This document shows, in pieces, positions 17,754 to 26,312 of a DNA stretch of 64,000 nucleotides. Under the pieces are notes generated by a model. The model searched no databases, was not told the origin of the DNA, and saw only the letters and a list, made by a program, of their open reading frames with translations. The first letter of the stretch is position 1. Every line of letters starts with the position of its first letter. Source of the DNA: Paraburkholderia sp. (GTDB lineage: Bacteria; Pseudomonadota; Gammaproteobacteria; Burkholderiales; Burkholderiaceae); NCBI RefSeq assembly GCF_004298475.1, contig NZ_SCRP01000033.1:23730-87729 (forward strand), in the 5' to 3' direction. Made by a program: the position numbers and the translations under genes.

Positions 17754-18221
17754 ATGAAAAAGGAAAGGAAAACAGCACGGCAGATTTTGTCCGTGAACGC
17801 CAGGGAGGTTATTGCGGTCGGCCCCGATGACACAGTGCTTGCCGCACTGCACCTGATGGCCGACAAGGATGTCACGACCGTGTTGGTGCTGCAGGGCAGC
17901 AATCTTGCTGGTGTTTTGTCTCAGCGCGATTACGCGCGCAAAGTCGAGGTGCTCGGTCGCGACGCCGCTCATACCAGGGTTGGCGAGATCATGACGACGC
18001 AGGTGTTCTATGTGACGCCCGAGCATACCTGCGACGAGTGCCCGAGCTTGATGCATACAAAGCGGATCCGGCATCTACCCGTTATTGAATCCGGGCGCGT
18101 CGTCGGCGTGCTTTCCAACAGCGATCTCCTGGAAGAACTCTTTCAGGAGGACGAGCATTTCATCCAGCTGCTGGAGCGTGACATGCTCTATCTGACGATC
18201 GATACCGGCGGCGCCTATTAA
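17754..18221 (+). CDS. CBS-domain protein
   Basis: 155 residues containing two CBS motifs in tandem (about 12-66 and 78-135), e.g. V-I-A-V-G-P-D-D-T-V-L-A-A-L-H-L-M and IRHLPVIESGRVVGVLSNSD. GGAGG lies 6 bp before the ATG. Stand-alone CBS pairs bind adenosyl nucleotides and sense energy state; the target is unknown. It follows the divergent alcohol dehydrogenase promoter and precedes the NirK fusion region, so it may belong to a low-oxygen gene set (inference). Confidence 0.88.
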   Translation: MKKERKTARQILSVNAREVIAVGPDDTVLAALHLMADKDVTTVLVLQGSNLAGVLSQRDYARKVEVLGRDAAHTRVGEIMTTQVFYVTPEHTCDECPSLMHTKRIRHLPVIESGRVVGVLSNSDLLEELFQEDEHFIQLLERDMLYLTIDTGGAY

Positions 18222-18295
18222 AACAGACGAAACAGGCGCGCTAAAGCCGGGACCGATCGAGCGCATTATCGGGGTTAAAGTCAGCGCTGTTAAAA

Positions 18296-18685
18296 CTAGC
18301 CGTCTTCCGGCCAGATCGTTATGCCACGGCCCTTGCAGGCGCCGTCAATCGCGTGCAGCACAATTTTGCTCATCGAGTTCCCCCATTGCGACGGGTTTTT
18401 CTCGACGTACGTGTCGACGATCGTATCCAGTTGGCCCAGTGTCATGTGCATCGTGCATTGTTTGAGCGCGAGGAGGGTGTCATCGGCTCCACCCAAAGCA
18501 CCTGCAACCAGCACACCGTCGAAAACGCCCGCTACATAGGTCACTTTCGCCGCGGATGAAAAGCTCCGATACGTGTTTCCGTCGACGATGTGTCCAAGCG
18601 ATTCGAATTGCGGCTCAGCGTTGGAAATCGTAGCCACCCAGATTGCGAGTACCCCAACTGTCAGTTGCTTGATCGTCCGGTGCAT
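18296..18685 (-). CDS. Small exported hypothetical protein
   Basis: 129 residues. Start MHRTIKQLTVG was chosen because AAGGAGGG precedes it; the open frame continues further but without a ribosome site. Signal peptide cleaves near SNAEP. The mature part is helical with two cysteines (C92 and C119 region: LKQCTMHM and GACKGRG), possibly a disulfide, and a W-G-N-S motif. The pattern resembles Rap1a/Tai-like immunity folds but I would not assign that. Base composition is less GC-rich than the surroundings, a hint of transfer. Confidence 0.72.
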   Translation of the reverse strand: MHRTIKQLTVGVLAIWVATISNAEPQFESLGHIVDGNTYRSFSSAAKVTYVAGVFDGVLVAGALGGADDTLLALKQCTMHMTLGQLDTIVDTYVEKNPSQWGNSMSKIVLHAIDGACKGRGITIWPEDG

Positions 18686-19011
18686 GTTCGCCCTCCTTCT
18701 GATCCAGTCACGTCTCGTCTGTTTGCGAATGCCAGTTTGCAAAAGCAATTTGAAGTGTAGTCCAGCGCAAGATCCGGTGATCTTCTGATGCGTGCGCGGA
18801 ACCGCACATAGTCCAGGCGAAAGCGTCGCCAATCCGTTTTACTTCCGATCAATAGCATCGAGGAATAGCATCGAGGTTTGAAATCACCTTATGCACACGC
18901 TGGCTGAACGACAACGGCGCGATGATGAATTTCCGCTTCAGGCTGTGCCGGCCTCCATCGTCATCCGGTTCAATGATGTCTGGCGTGCCAAAGCTCGCGT
19001 CCAGGTATGAC
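18686..19011. other. Intergenic region with 13-bp tandem repeat
   Basis: 326 bp between two minus-strand genes. AATAGCATCGAGG occurs twice in tandem (18851-18863 and 18864-18876). No gene with a ribosome site is visible; composition is lower in GC than the surrounding genes. Confidence 0.5.
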
Positions 19012-20994
19012 TCACTTGCCCCTGGCCGCCTTCACCTGGTCGGCCGTGATCAGCCTGGCCTGGTTGCCCCACGAACTGCGCTCGTGGTTCGCGATGTCGG
19101 CGATGTCCGCATCATTCAATGTCGCGGCAAACGGCGGCATCGCGCTGGGGTAGCTGATGCCGTTGATGGCCTCGCCATGCAGTCCGTTGAGGATCACGCT
19201 GATCTGCTTGGCGGGATCATCGTTTAGCACCGCGGGGTTGTCCTTGAGCGGCGGGAACGCACCGGGCAGACCCATGCCGGTGGCCTGGTGGCAGGCCATG
19301 CAGCTGGCTGCGTACAGGGATGCACCACGCGCCGGGTCGAACTTGTACGGGCCTGCGGGCGAGGCGGGAGTCGTGGGGGCTGTTTCCGCCACGGGCGCCC
19401 TGGTGATCGGCGGCGCGGCCACGGACGCCTCGCCCGGCACCGACACTTTCAGCACGCCCTGCGCGCCCATCACCATGTGCGCCATCGCGTGATCCACGAA
19501 CGGATACTTGCCCGGTTCATCGACGCTCAGGTCGAAGATCGCGCCCTCGCCCGGCCCCACGCTGTAGGTGGAGACGCCGTCGATAGCCTGGGCCGGATTA
19601 CCACCGGGATAAACTTTCTGGAAGATCGCGCCGATCACGTGGAACGCGCTCCACAGACTGGGGCCGGCGTTCACCATATAGATGCGCACGAGGTCGCCCG
19701 GCCTGGCCGTGAGCGGATGATCGCGGTACTGGAACGCGGTGCCGTTGAACACGACCTCGTCGGGGCGCATCTCCTGCATCTTCCCGTAGTCGCCGGCCAT
19801 CAGCTTGCCGCTCACCTGCTGGGTGTACCACTCGCCCTGCACCAGCACGTAGCTCTCTGCGGCGGGCGGCAGCGGCGTCGCCGGGTCGACGATGATCGCG
19901 CCGTACATGCCGTTGGCGATGTGCAGCAGCACAGGTGGCGTGCCGCAGTGGTAGAGGAACGCGCCCGGCACCTTGGCCACGAACGAGAACTTGATCGACT
20001 CGCCTGGATTGATGTCCACGTAATGCAGGCTGGGCGGCGTGATTGCGGCATGGAAGTCGATCGAGTGCTGCATGGTGCCGTGATTGGTGAGCACCACGTT
20101 CACGGTCTGCCCCTGGCGCACATGGATGACCGGTCCGGGTACGCTCTTGCCGAAGGTCCACGCCTGGTACTGCACGCCACTGGCGATTTCCACGGTCTGG
20201 TCGGAGACGTCGATGGACACGCCCACGCTGTTGCCAGGCGTGAGCGGCGGCAGGTGCGCGTCACGCGCCTGCGCGACGGGCTGGCTCGACGCCAGCGACA
20301 ACGGCTTCACCGCGGCGGCGGCGGCTGTCTGCGAAGGTGACTGGACATGCAGCGCGCTGTGCAGGCCCGCTAACAGCAATGCCACGAGCAGTGCGATGCC
20401 CGCCAGCACCGGCGCCTGCACATGCCATGGCAGCGGCGCCACGGGAGGTGCATCGACGGCGGGCCCCCACTCGGCGACCTGCCGCCAACCCGGCCAACGC
20501 CGTTCGATCAGGTAGTCGACGCTATACGGATTGAGGCCGGCCCGGTGGTCGATAAGGATCAGTGCGATGAAGACCAGCACGTAGCTGATCGCCGTGCCCA
20601 TGTTGGTGGCGCCCACCGTGTACGGGCCGCCGAAGCCCTCGGCGGTGGACCAGATCAGCAGGCTGAACAGGGCGCCGAGCACGTAGATGTACTTGCGCGC
20701 GAACCCCAGCAGCAGGGCGAAGGCCAGCGCCGTCACGGCAAGGCGCGTCAGCCACACGAACAGCCCGGCATGCGGCGTGACAAGCGCAAGCCACATCCCG
20801 AACCACCAGGCCGACCAGCGCGGCTGCCCATTGGCGGCGTTGTGCAGGTAGCCCACATAGTGGCTTGCGAATCCCGGCGCCCAGGTGAGCGCCGCGCCCA
20901 CGATCCAGATGACGCCGAAGGCTACCCGCAACGCGGCGCCGGTGAGTACCGGCCAGGCTTCGTGCCGGGATTCGCGACGATTCGAGTCGGTCAT
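19012..20994 (-). CDS. nirK: DoxX-like / copper nitrite reductase (NirK) / cytochrome c fusion
   Basis: 660 residues in three parts. Residues 20-150 are a four-helix DoxX/DoxD-like membrane domain, with one more helix at 192-212. Residues 255-520 are two cupredoxin domains of AniA-class NirK: type 1 copper H310, C350, H358, M363; type 2 copper H315, H349, H502; catalytic D313 and H452 (FHVIG). Residues 550-660 are a c-type cytochrome (C565-MA-C568-H569, distal Met in SAMPPF). It should reduce nitrite to NO on the periplasmic side while tethered to the membrane. GGGAGG precedes the ATG. No nor or nos genes are in the window. All ligands are intact, so it is probably active. Confidence 0.85.
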   Translation of the reverse strand: MTDSNRRESRHEAWPVLTGAALRVAFGVIWIVGAALTWAPGFASHYVGYLHNAANGQPRWSAWWFGMWLALVTPHAGLFVWLTRLAVTALAFALLLGFARKYIYVLGALFSLLIWSTAEGFGGPYTVGATNMGTAISYVLVFIALILIDHRAGLNPYSVDYLIERRWPGWRQVAEWGPAVDAPPVAPLPWHVQAPVLAGIALLVALLLAGLHSALHVQSPSQTAAAAAVKPLSLASSQPVAQARDAHLPPLTPGNSVGVSIDVSDQTVEIASGVQYQAWTFGKSVPGPVIHVRQGQTVNVVLTNHGTMQHSIDFHAAITPPSLHYVDINPGESIKFSFVAKVPGAFLYHCGTPPVLLHIANGMYGAIIVDPATPLPPAAESYVLVQGEWYTQQVSGKLMAGDYGKMQEMRPDEVVFNGTAFQYRDHPLTARPGDLVRIYMVNAGPSLWSAFHVIGAIFQKVYPGGNPAQAIDGVSTYSVGPGEGAIFDLSVDEPGKYPFVDHAMAHMVMGAQGVLKVSVPGEASVAAPPITRAPVAETAPTTPASPAGPYKFDPARGASLYAASCMACHQATGMGLPGAFPPLKDNPAVLNDDPAKQISVILNGLHGEAINGISYPSAMPPFAATLNDADIADIANHERSSWGNQARLITADQVKAARGK

Positions 20995-21119
20995 GCCACT
21001 TCCTCCCAGAGAGTCGAATTGCGGACAGCAACGTGCTGTAGCAGCGACACGGGCCGTGAGCCTGCACCCAAAAAACGTATCTTTTGCTGAGGCTTGAACT
21101 ACAGCGAGGATAAACGAAG

Positions 21120-21340
21120 ATGCGCAAATCTGAAGCGTGCGCGATACGCGCGGGAATTCAAGCTGGAGGAAGTACGGCTGGTGAAGTCAGGTCAGAGTCT
21201 GGTGGCGGTATCGGCCATTTTGGGCGTGACGCGCCGGACGGTTTCGAACTGAATGCAGGCGGATCGCAACGGCCCGCCTGCGTGCGGAGAATGCGCGACT
21301 GAAGAGGGAGCGCGACATTCTAAAAAGAGCGGAGCTGAGC
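21120..21340 (+). pseudogene. IS3-family orfA transposase remnant
   Basis: Three frames together encode an IS3-type orfA: after MRKS (21120), the frame at 21151 reads REFKLEEVRLVKSGQ then SAILGVTRRTVSN, an HTH typical of IS3 OrfA. This ends in TGA (21250) where TGG for Trp is expected. A second frame (from 21278) continues LRAENARLKRERDILKRA, the leucine-zipper end of OrfA. So it carries an early frameshift, a nonsense codon and a second frameshift. No orfB or terminal inverted repeats are visible. It is a relic beside the nirK fusion. Confidence 0.78.
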
Positions 21341-21344
21341 GGCG

Positions 21345-21746
21345 TTAATCGCGACCGTGTGCATGCGCATCGAGGCTGCGTTCGGCAGCTTCGCCCACGA
21401 GGCCCGCGTAGTACAGATGCACGCCGACGGCGAGCGAATCGTTGCGGATTTCGTGGAAGGTCTTCCACGCCTTCACGGGGTCCTTGAACACGAGGTAATG
21501 CGCTTCCTCGGAAACGAGGCGCGCGACTTGATGCAGGCCGTGACCATGCAGTGCTGCAATAAGCTCGTCGAGGCTGCGGTGCGTGCGCGCGTCGGTGCGA
21601 GGATAGAGCATATGCAGGACGGCGACGCGTTCTTTCGCGAGCGCGGCGGACAGCGCGACCACGATGTCCTGATGATTGAGTGCCGTAACAACGGCGTCTT
21701 CGGCAAGTTCTTCTTCCGAGAACAGGGTATCGATCGAAATGTTCAT
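21345..21746 (-). CDS. Hypothetical protein, 133 aa
   Basis: Soluble, acidic, helix-rich protein beginning MNISIDTLFSEEELAED and ending with a His-rich tail (DAHAHGRD). No signal peptide or membrane segment. AAGG lies about 9 bp upstream of the ATG. I do not recognise a family. It starts immediately beyond a minus-strand terminator (21791-21817), so it has its own promoter in the short gap, and ends next to the IS3 relic. Two periodic His-containing helices (AALHGHGLHQVARLV) might bind a metal or heme; that is speculation. Confidence 0.6.
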   Translation of the reverse strand: MNISIDTLFSEEELAEDAVVTALNHQDIVVALSAALAKERVAVLHMLYPRTDARTHRSLDELIAALHGHGLHQVARLVSEEAHYLVFKDPVKAWKTFHEIRNDSLAVGVHLYYAGLVGEAAERSLDAHAHGRD

Positions 21747-22097
21747 CTACTCATACCTTACGTTTTGCTTCTGGTGCGGATGGCCAGATTAAAAAGGCCC
21801 GCCGAAACAGGCGGGCCGTCGAAAGCGATCACCGTAAGTCGCTTTCGTGAGATGCAGTATGGCAGATTGTCGCAGGCAGGTGATGCACTGCACAGGCAAA
21901 ACATTGTTGCAGTAAACAGCGGAAAATGGCCGAAAAATCGATGTGTTCGCATCGATTGTGCCGGGCAGAAGTCGTGCATGAATCGGCTGCGGCGGCGTAC
22001 GACGCGAGCACCCGGGTGATCTGGTCCTGGGTTGCGGAGAGGCTGCCGGATGCGCGAGCAAATAGCTGCGCAAGGCCGCTCCAGGCAGCCGGTTGCG
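21747..22097. other. Intergenic region between hypothetical gene and HSL hydrolase
   Basis: 351 bp. Apart from the terminator at 21791-21817 I see no supported gene. A minus-strand frame reading LAQLFARASGSLSATQDQI (about 22000-22055) has gene-like composition but no plausible start, and may be a relic. Confidence 0.35.
21791..21817 (-). terminator. Rho-independent terminator (minus strand)
   Basis: Perfect stem GGCCCGCC/GGCGGGCC with 6-nt loop; on the minus strand it is followed by five T. It would end transcripts coming from the hydrolase gene at 22098-23165 before the 133-aa gene begins. Confidence 0.7.
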
Positions 22098-23165
22098 TTA
22101 CACAACGAGTTGGTCGACTTCCGTTTGCACGGCTGCCGGGAAAGGCTCGCGCGTGCCCGATTCCGTTGCCCACGCAATAGCTTCACGAATACGTTCCAGC
22201 GCGTTGCTACTCTCTGCAACCTCATGCCCGTACGCATGAAACTCGTGAATCATGTGTTCCCAGACATCCAGCCGGATCCGTCCTCCCTGCTCCTGAACGG
22301 TTTGTGCGAAGTCTCGGATCATGTCGACAAGAATCTCTTTCCCACCCGCCTGGATATAGATCGGCGCGACACCCGCAAAAGACTGGTTGATCGGCGAGAG
22401 TTCTGCGTTCTCATATCGGCCTTCGCCTTTGAGCCAGGCAGAAAATTGAAGCGTCATGTATCCCTGTACCAGATCGTAATGATCGTTGCCGAACTGGCTT
22501 GCGCCGCGCAGGCCCGTATCCGTCCACGGACTGAGGCCAATCGCCAGCGCGGGCTGGGGAAGCGCTGCATCGCGCAGCTTCGACAGTGTCATCAAGGTCA
22601 GATGCCCGCCGGCCGAGTCTCCGCATACCACCAGGCGCGAAGGATCGACGCCTTGCCGAAGCACAAACCGAAACGCCTCCAGACCGTCCTCGAGTTGCGC
22701 GGGGTGGGGATACTCGGGCGTGAGTCGATAGTCCGGCGCGAAGATGCGCACGCCAAGCCAGTGAGCGAGCAAGGCGATGAATTCGCGTGTCACGGTCGCG
22801 TAAAACGTATAGCCGCCGCCGTGAAAGTAAAGCATCGTGATATCGCTGGTTCGCTCGCGAGGAATAAACCAGTCCCCTCGGGGCTCGCCTTCGCCCGCTG
22901 GACGGATTTCGACAGCCGGGCGCATTTCGGTAAGGGTAATCAAACTATCCAGATATGCCCTGCCGTCCGCAATGTCTTTCAGTGCGAAAGCCCGATTAAA
23001 TTGGGCTCTCCAGAATAATGTTCCGATTTCGAAAGAAATTGACCACTCGCGTACCAGCGGTTTGCCGATCGTGCGCCGAAACAGCACCGTGATCGAAATT
23101 GCGAGGAGCGAGGCGAGACTGCGTGCCTTATGCGAAAAACGGCCCCGGAATACGGTTCTCGACAT
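22098..23165 (-). CDS. Alpha/beta hydrolase, HSL family
   Basis: 355 residues. The oxyanion motif YFHGGGYTFY, nucleophile elbow CGDSAGGH, and late Asp and His (MIHEFHAYG) make a complete hormone-sensitive-lipase family esterase. The N-terminal 90 residues include a basic, hydrophobic helix (SLASLLAISITVLFRR) that could anchor it to the membrane. Likely an esterase for short acyl esters; substrate unknown. A small palindrome, GGCGATTGTAATCGCC (23191-23206), sits just upstream of the start and may be an operator. Confidence 0.88.
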   Translation of the reverse strand: MSRTVFRGRFSHKARSLASLLAISITVLFRRTIGKPLVREWSISFEIGTLFWRAQFNRAFALKDIADGRAYLDSLITLTEMRPAVEIRPAGEGEPRGDWFIPRERTSDITMLYFHGGGYTFYATVTREFIALLAHWLGVRIFAPDYRLTPEYPHPAQLEDGLEAFRFVLRQGVDPSRLVVCGDSAGGHLTLMTLSKLRDAALPQPALAIGLSPWTDTGLRGASQFGNDHYDLVQGYMTLQFSAWLKGEGRYENAELSPINQSFAGVAPIYIQAGGKEILVDMIRDFAQTVQEQGGRIRLDVWEHMIHEFHAYGHEVAESSNALERIREAIAWATESGTREPFPAAVQTEVDQLVV

Positions 23166-23355
23166 GCAGTGCCCCCGATCATTGTTTGTCGGCGATTGTA
23201 ATCGCCAACAGGGCCTTTTTCTTCCATTAAGCAGGACAAAATGCCATACACATCGAATCGCTCGGGCACACGAACGGGCGCTTCACCCCGGTTTATGTTT
23301 GTTGCATGAGCCGGTCGGCAAGCGCCGGCCATTCCCCGGAAATCCGCGAAAAAGC

Positions 23356-23386
23356 AAAAAAAAAAGCGCCCCGTATTGCGAGACGC
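23356..23386 (-). terminator. Terminator of the liu operon (minus strand)
   Basis: In the minus-strand RNA, GCGUCUC pairs with GGGGCGC (two G-U pairs) around a 7-nt loop, followed by ten consecutive U. It lies 28 bp beyond the liuD stop. Confidence 0.75.
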
Positions 23387-23413
23387 CCAGGGGAAAACAG
23401 CCTGTTGCTGCCG

Positions 23414-25423
23414 TCAGCCCATTTCGAGCACCAGCAATTGCGCGCCATCTGTAACCTGATCGCCCACTGCGTACAACACCTCCGTCACCGTACCGCCGAA
23501 CGGTGCGCCAATCGTGTGCTCCATCTTCATCGCCTCCATGACGACGAGCGGCGAGCCTTTCTCCACCACCGCGCCCGGCTCCACGAGCACCGCAATCACC
23601 TTGCCCGGCATGGGCGCCGTGAGGCGCCCTTCTCCGTGGTCCGAATCGGCGGCGTGCGCGAGCAGGTTTTGCCATTCGAACGACATGGCTGTGCCGAGGC
23701 AGAACACGTGAAAAACATCGCCGTCGATAAACACGCGGCCCGTCACGCGCGTGTCGCCGATAGTCGCGGCATATTCGTCCGCCCCGCGCCCACGCGACCA
23801 CGTATACGCATCGACGCCGCCTGCGCAACCGAGCGTTTGCGCGCCGCCGTCCTGCGCAAACGTCGCCGAGAACGTCGTGTCGGTTTCGCGATCGCGCCAG
23901 CCGATCGTCTGCTGATAGCCGCCGTTCAGCCGCCAGTGCACAAGCGATGCCCACGGCGACGCGTCCCGTGTCGATGCGTCTTCGCGGGTGAGCAACGCGG
24001 CGCTGGCCAGCGCGAGCGCTTCGCGGACCGGCTTGTGATGCGCCGCGAAAAGCGCGTCGTGATGACGTTCGATGAGGCCGGTGTCGAGGTCGGCAGCGGC
24101 AAACGGCTCGCACGTCACGAGCCGGTGCAGGAACTCGACGTTCGTATGCGGCCCCACCACCTCGCAGGCTTCGAGCGCGCACCGCATGCGCGCGAGCGCA
24201 TCTTCGCGCGTCGTGCCGTGCACGATCAGTTTCGCGATCATCGGATCGTAGAACGGCGTGATCGTGTCGCCTTCGCGCACGCCGCTGTCGATCCGCACCG
24301 AGGCGCGCTGCCCGGCGGCTCCAATCGCAAACTCCACGCCTTCAGGCATGCGCAAATGCTTGAGCGTGCCCGTGGATGGCAAGAAGCCGCGTGCAGGATT
24401 TTCGGCGTAAATCCGTGCTTCGAGCGCATGCCCCTGAACGGCAAGCTGCGACTGTGCGAGCGGCAACGGTTCGCCCGCGGCCACGCGCAATTGCCATTCA
24501 ACGAGATCCTGTCCCGTGATCATTTCGGTCACCGGATGCTCGACCTGGAGGCGCGTATTCATCTCCATGAAATAGAATTCGGCGCCGGTCATGATGAATT
24601 CGACCGTGCCCGCGCCCACGTAGTGCACCGCGCGCGCCGCCGCCACGGCGGCTTCGCCCATGGCGCGCCGCACGCTCGCATCGAGCCCCGGCGCAGGCGC
24701 TTCTTCAAGCACTTTCTGATGGCGCCGCTGCACCGAGCAATCGCGATCGAACAGATACACCGCGCCGCCATGCTTGTCGGCGAACACCTGCACTTCGACG
24801 TGACGCGGACGCAGCAGATATTTCTCGATCAGCACGCGGTCGTTGCCGAAGCTGCTTGCGGCCTCGCGCTTGCATGACGCGAGCGCCGCGGCGAAGTCCT
24901 CGCTGCGCTCGACCACGCGCATGCCTTTTCCGCCGCCGCCCGCGCTCGCCTTGAGCAGCACCGGGTAGCTCATCGCATCGGCTTCGCGCTGGAGCAGTAC
25001 CGCGTCCTGATCGTCGCCGTGATAACCCGGCACGAGCGGCACCGAAGCCGCCTGCATCAGCGCCTTGGCAGCCGCCTTCGAACCCATCGCGGCAATCGCC
25101 CCGACCGGCGGTCCGATAAAAACAATGCCCGCTTCGTCGCATGCGCGCGCAAATGCTTCGTTTTCGGAAAGAAATCCATAGCCCGGATGAATCGCCTGCG
25201 CGCCCGTTGCGCGCGCTGCGGCGATGATGCGCTCGATGCGCAAATAGCTTTGCGCCGCTGCCGCCTCGCCGATGTGCACGGCTTCGTCGCACGCCGTGAC
25301 GTGCTTCGCGCTGGCGTCGGCATCGGAGTAGACGGCCACGCTCTTGATGCCGAGTTTCCGGCAGGTCGCCGCCACGCGGCATGCAATTTCGCCCCGGTTG
25401 GCGATCAGGATCTTGTTGAACAT
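23414..25423 (-). CDS. liuD: Methylcrotonyl-CoA carboxylase biotin-containing subunit
   Basis: 669 residues. Biotin carboxylase domain (NKILIANRGEIACRV start, ATP-grasp SAGGGGKGMRVV, MNTRLQVEH) then a linker and a biotinyl domain with VVMEAMKMEHTI (biotin Lys633). With LiuB it carboxylates 3-methylcrotonyl-CoA in leucine breakdown. Start MFNKILIANRG was chosen by family start; the frame extends upstream without similarity. Last gene of liuABCD, 64 bp after liuC, followed by a terminator. The carboxyltransferase partner is in the same operon, which supports the substrate assignment over acetyl- or propionyl-CoA. Confidence 0.93.
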   Translation of the reverse strand: MFNKILIANRGEIACRVAATCRKLGIKSVAVYSDADASAKHVTACDEAVHIGEAAAAQSYLRIERIIAAARATGAQAIHPGYGFLSENEAFARACDEAGIVFIGPPVGAIAAMGSKAAAKALMQAASVPLVPGYHGDDQDAVLLQREADAMSYPVLLKASAGGGGKGMRVVERSEDFAAALASCKREAASSFGNDRVLIEKYLLRPRHVEVQVFADKHGGAVYLFDRDCSVQRRHQKVLEEAPAPGLDASVRRAMGEAAVAAARAVHYVGAGTVEFIMTGAEFYFMEMNTRLQVEHPVTEMITGQDLVEWQLRVAAGEPLPLAQSQLAVQGHALEARIYAENPARGFLPSTGTLKHLRMPEGVEFAIGAAGQRASVRIDSGVREGDTITPFYDPMIAKLIVHGTTREDALARMRCALEACEVVGPHTNVEFLHRLVTCEPFAAADLDTGLIERHHDALFAAHHKPVREALALASAALLTREDASTRDASPWASLVHWRLNGGYQQTIGWRDRETDTTFSATFAQDGGAQTLGCAGGVDAYTWSRGRGADEYAATIGDTRVTGRVFIDGDVFHVFCLGTAMSFEWQNLLAHAADSDHGEGRLTAPMPGKVIAVLVEPGAVVEKGSPLVVMEAMKMEHTIGAPFGGTVTEVLYAVGDQVTDGAQLLVLEMG

Positions 25424-25487
25424 GTGTGATCTCGCTGTCGTTCGCTCGTTGCTGTTCGCTCGTTGCCGTTCGTATGTGCCCTGAACC

Positions 25488-26285
25488 TCAGCCGTTGGAC
25501 TGGCTGCGCCAGCGCGGCGTGCGCTTTTCGAGGAACGACGCGACGCCTTCGCGCCCTTCGTCGCTTGCACGGATGCGCGCGATACGAATGGCCGTGTCCT
25601 CGATCAACGCGTCGTCGAGCGGCCGTCCCGCGACGTCCTGCACCAGTTGCTTGCACTCGCCCACGGCGTTCGGGCTGTTCGCCGCCAGCGCCTCGACGAT
25701 GCGCTGCACGGTGGCGTCGAGCGTATCAACGCTCACCGCCTCGCTCACGAGGCCGAGGCGCTGGGCCGTCGCGCAGTCGAATGCCTCGGCCGTGACGAAA
25801 TAGCGGCGCGACGCCTGCTCGCCCAGCGCGCGAATCACATACGGCGCAATGGTCGCCGGCATCAGGCCGAGGCGCGCTTCGGAGAGGCAGAAATGGGCGG
25901 TCTCGACGGCAACCACGATATCGGCCGCGCAGACGAGCCCCATGCCGCCCGCGTACACGTCGCCGTGCACGCGCGCGACGACCGGCTTCGGACAGCGATA
26001 CAGCGCCGAGAGCATCTGCGCGAGACGCATGGCATCGGCGCGGTTCTCCTCGTCGGAGTAACCGGCCATCTTGCGCATCCAGTTCAGATCCGCGCCCGCG
26101 CAGAAAGCACGGCCACTGCCCGCCAGCACGATCGCGCGCACGTCGTCGCGCGCGCCGAGCGCCGTGAATGCCGCAGTGACGTCGGCGATCATCGTTTCGT
26201 TGAAGGCGTTGCGCACATCGGGCCGGTTCAACGTGACCGTTGCGACATGACCTGCGATGTCGACCAGCAGCGTTTCGTATTGCAT
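25488..26285 (-). CDS. liuC: Methylglutaconyl-CoA hydratase
   Basis: 265-residue crotonase. FCAGADLNWM and GDVYAGGMGLVCAAD form the oxyanion hole, and SEARLGLMPATI carries the catalytic-position Glu. In the liu operon this enzyme hydrates 3-methylglutaconyl-CoA to HMG-CoA. ATG at 26285 is chosen because AGGAG lies 9 bp upstream; a TTG two codons earlier is too close to that site. 27 bp after liuB and 64 bp before liuD. Confidence 0.9.
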   Translation of the reverse strand: MQYETLLVDIAGHVATVTLNRPDVRNAFNETMIADVTAAFTALGARDDVRAIVLAGSGRAFCAGADLNWMRKMAGYSDEENRADAMRLAQMLSALYRCPKPVVARVHGDVYAGGMGLVCAADIVVAVETAHFCLSEARLGLMPATIAPYVIRALGEQASRRYFVTAEAFDCATAQRLGLVSEAVSVDTLDATVQRIVEALAANSPNAVGECKQLVQDVAGRPLDDALIEDTAIRIARIRASDEGREGVASFLEKRTPRWRSQSNG

Positions 26286-26312
26286 CGTCAAGTTCTCCTT
26301 CCCGGGCGACGC

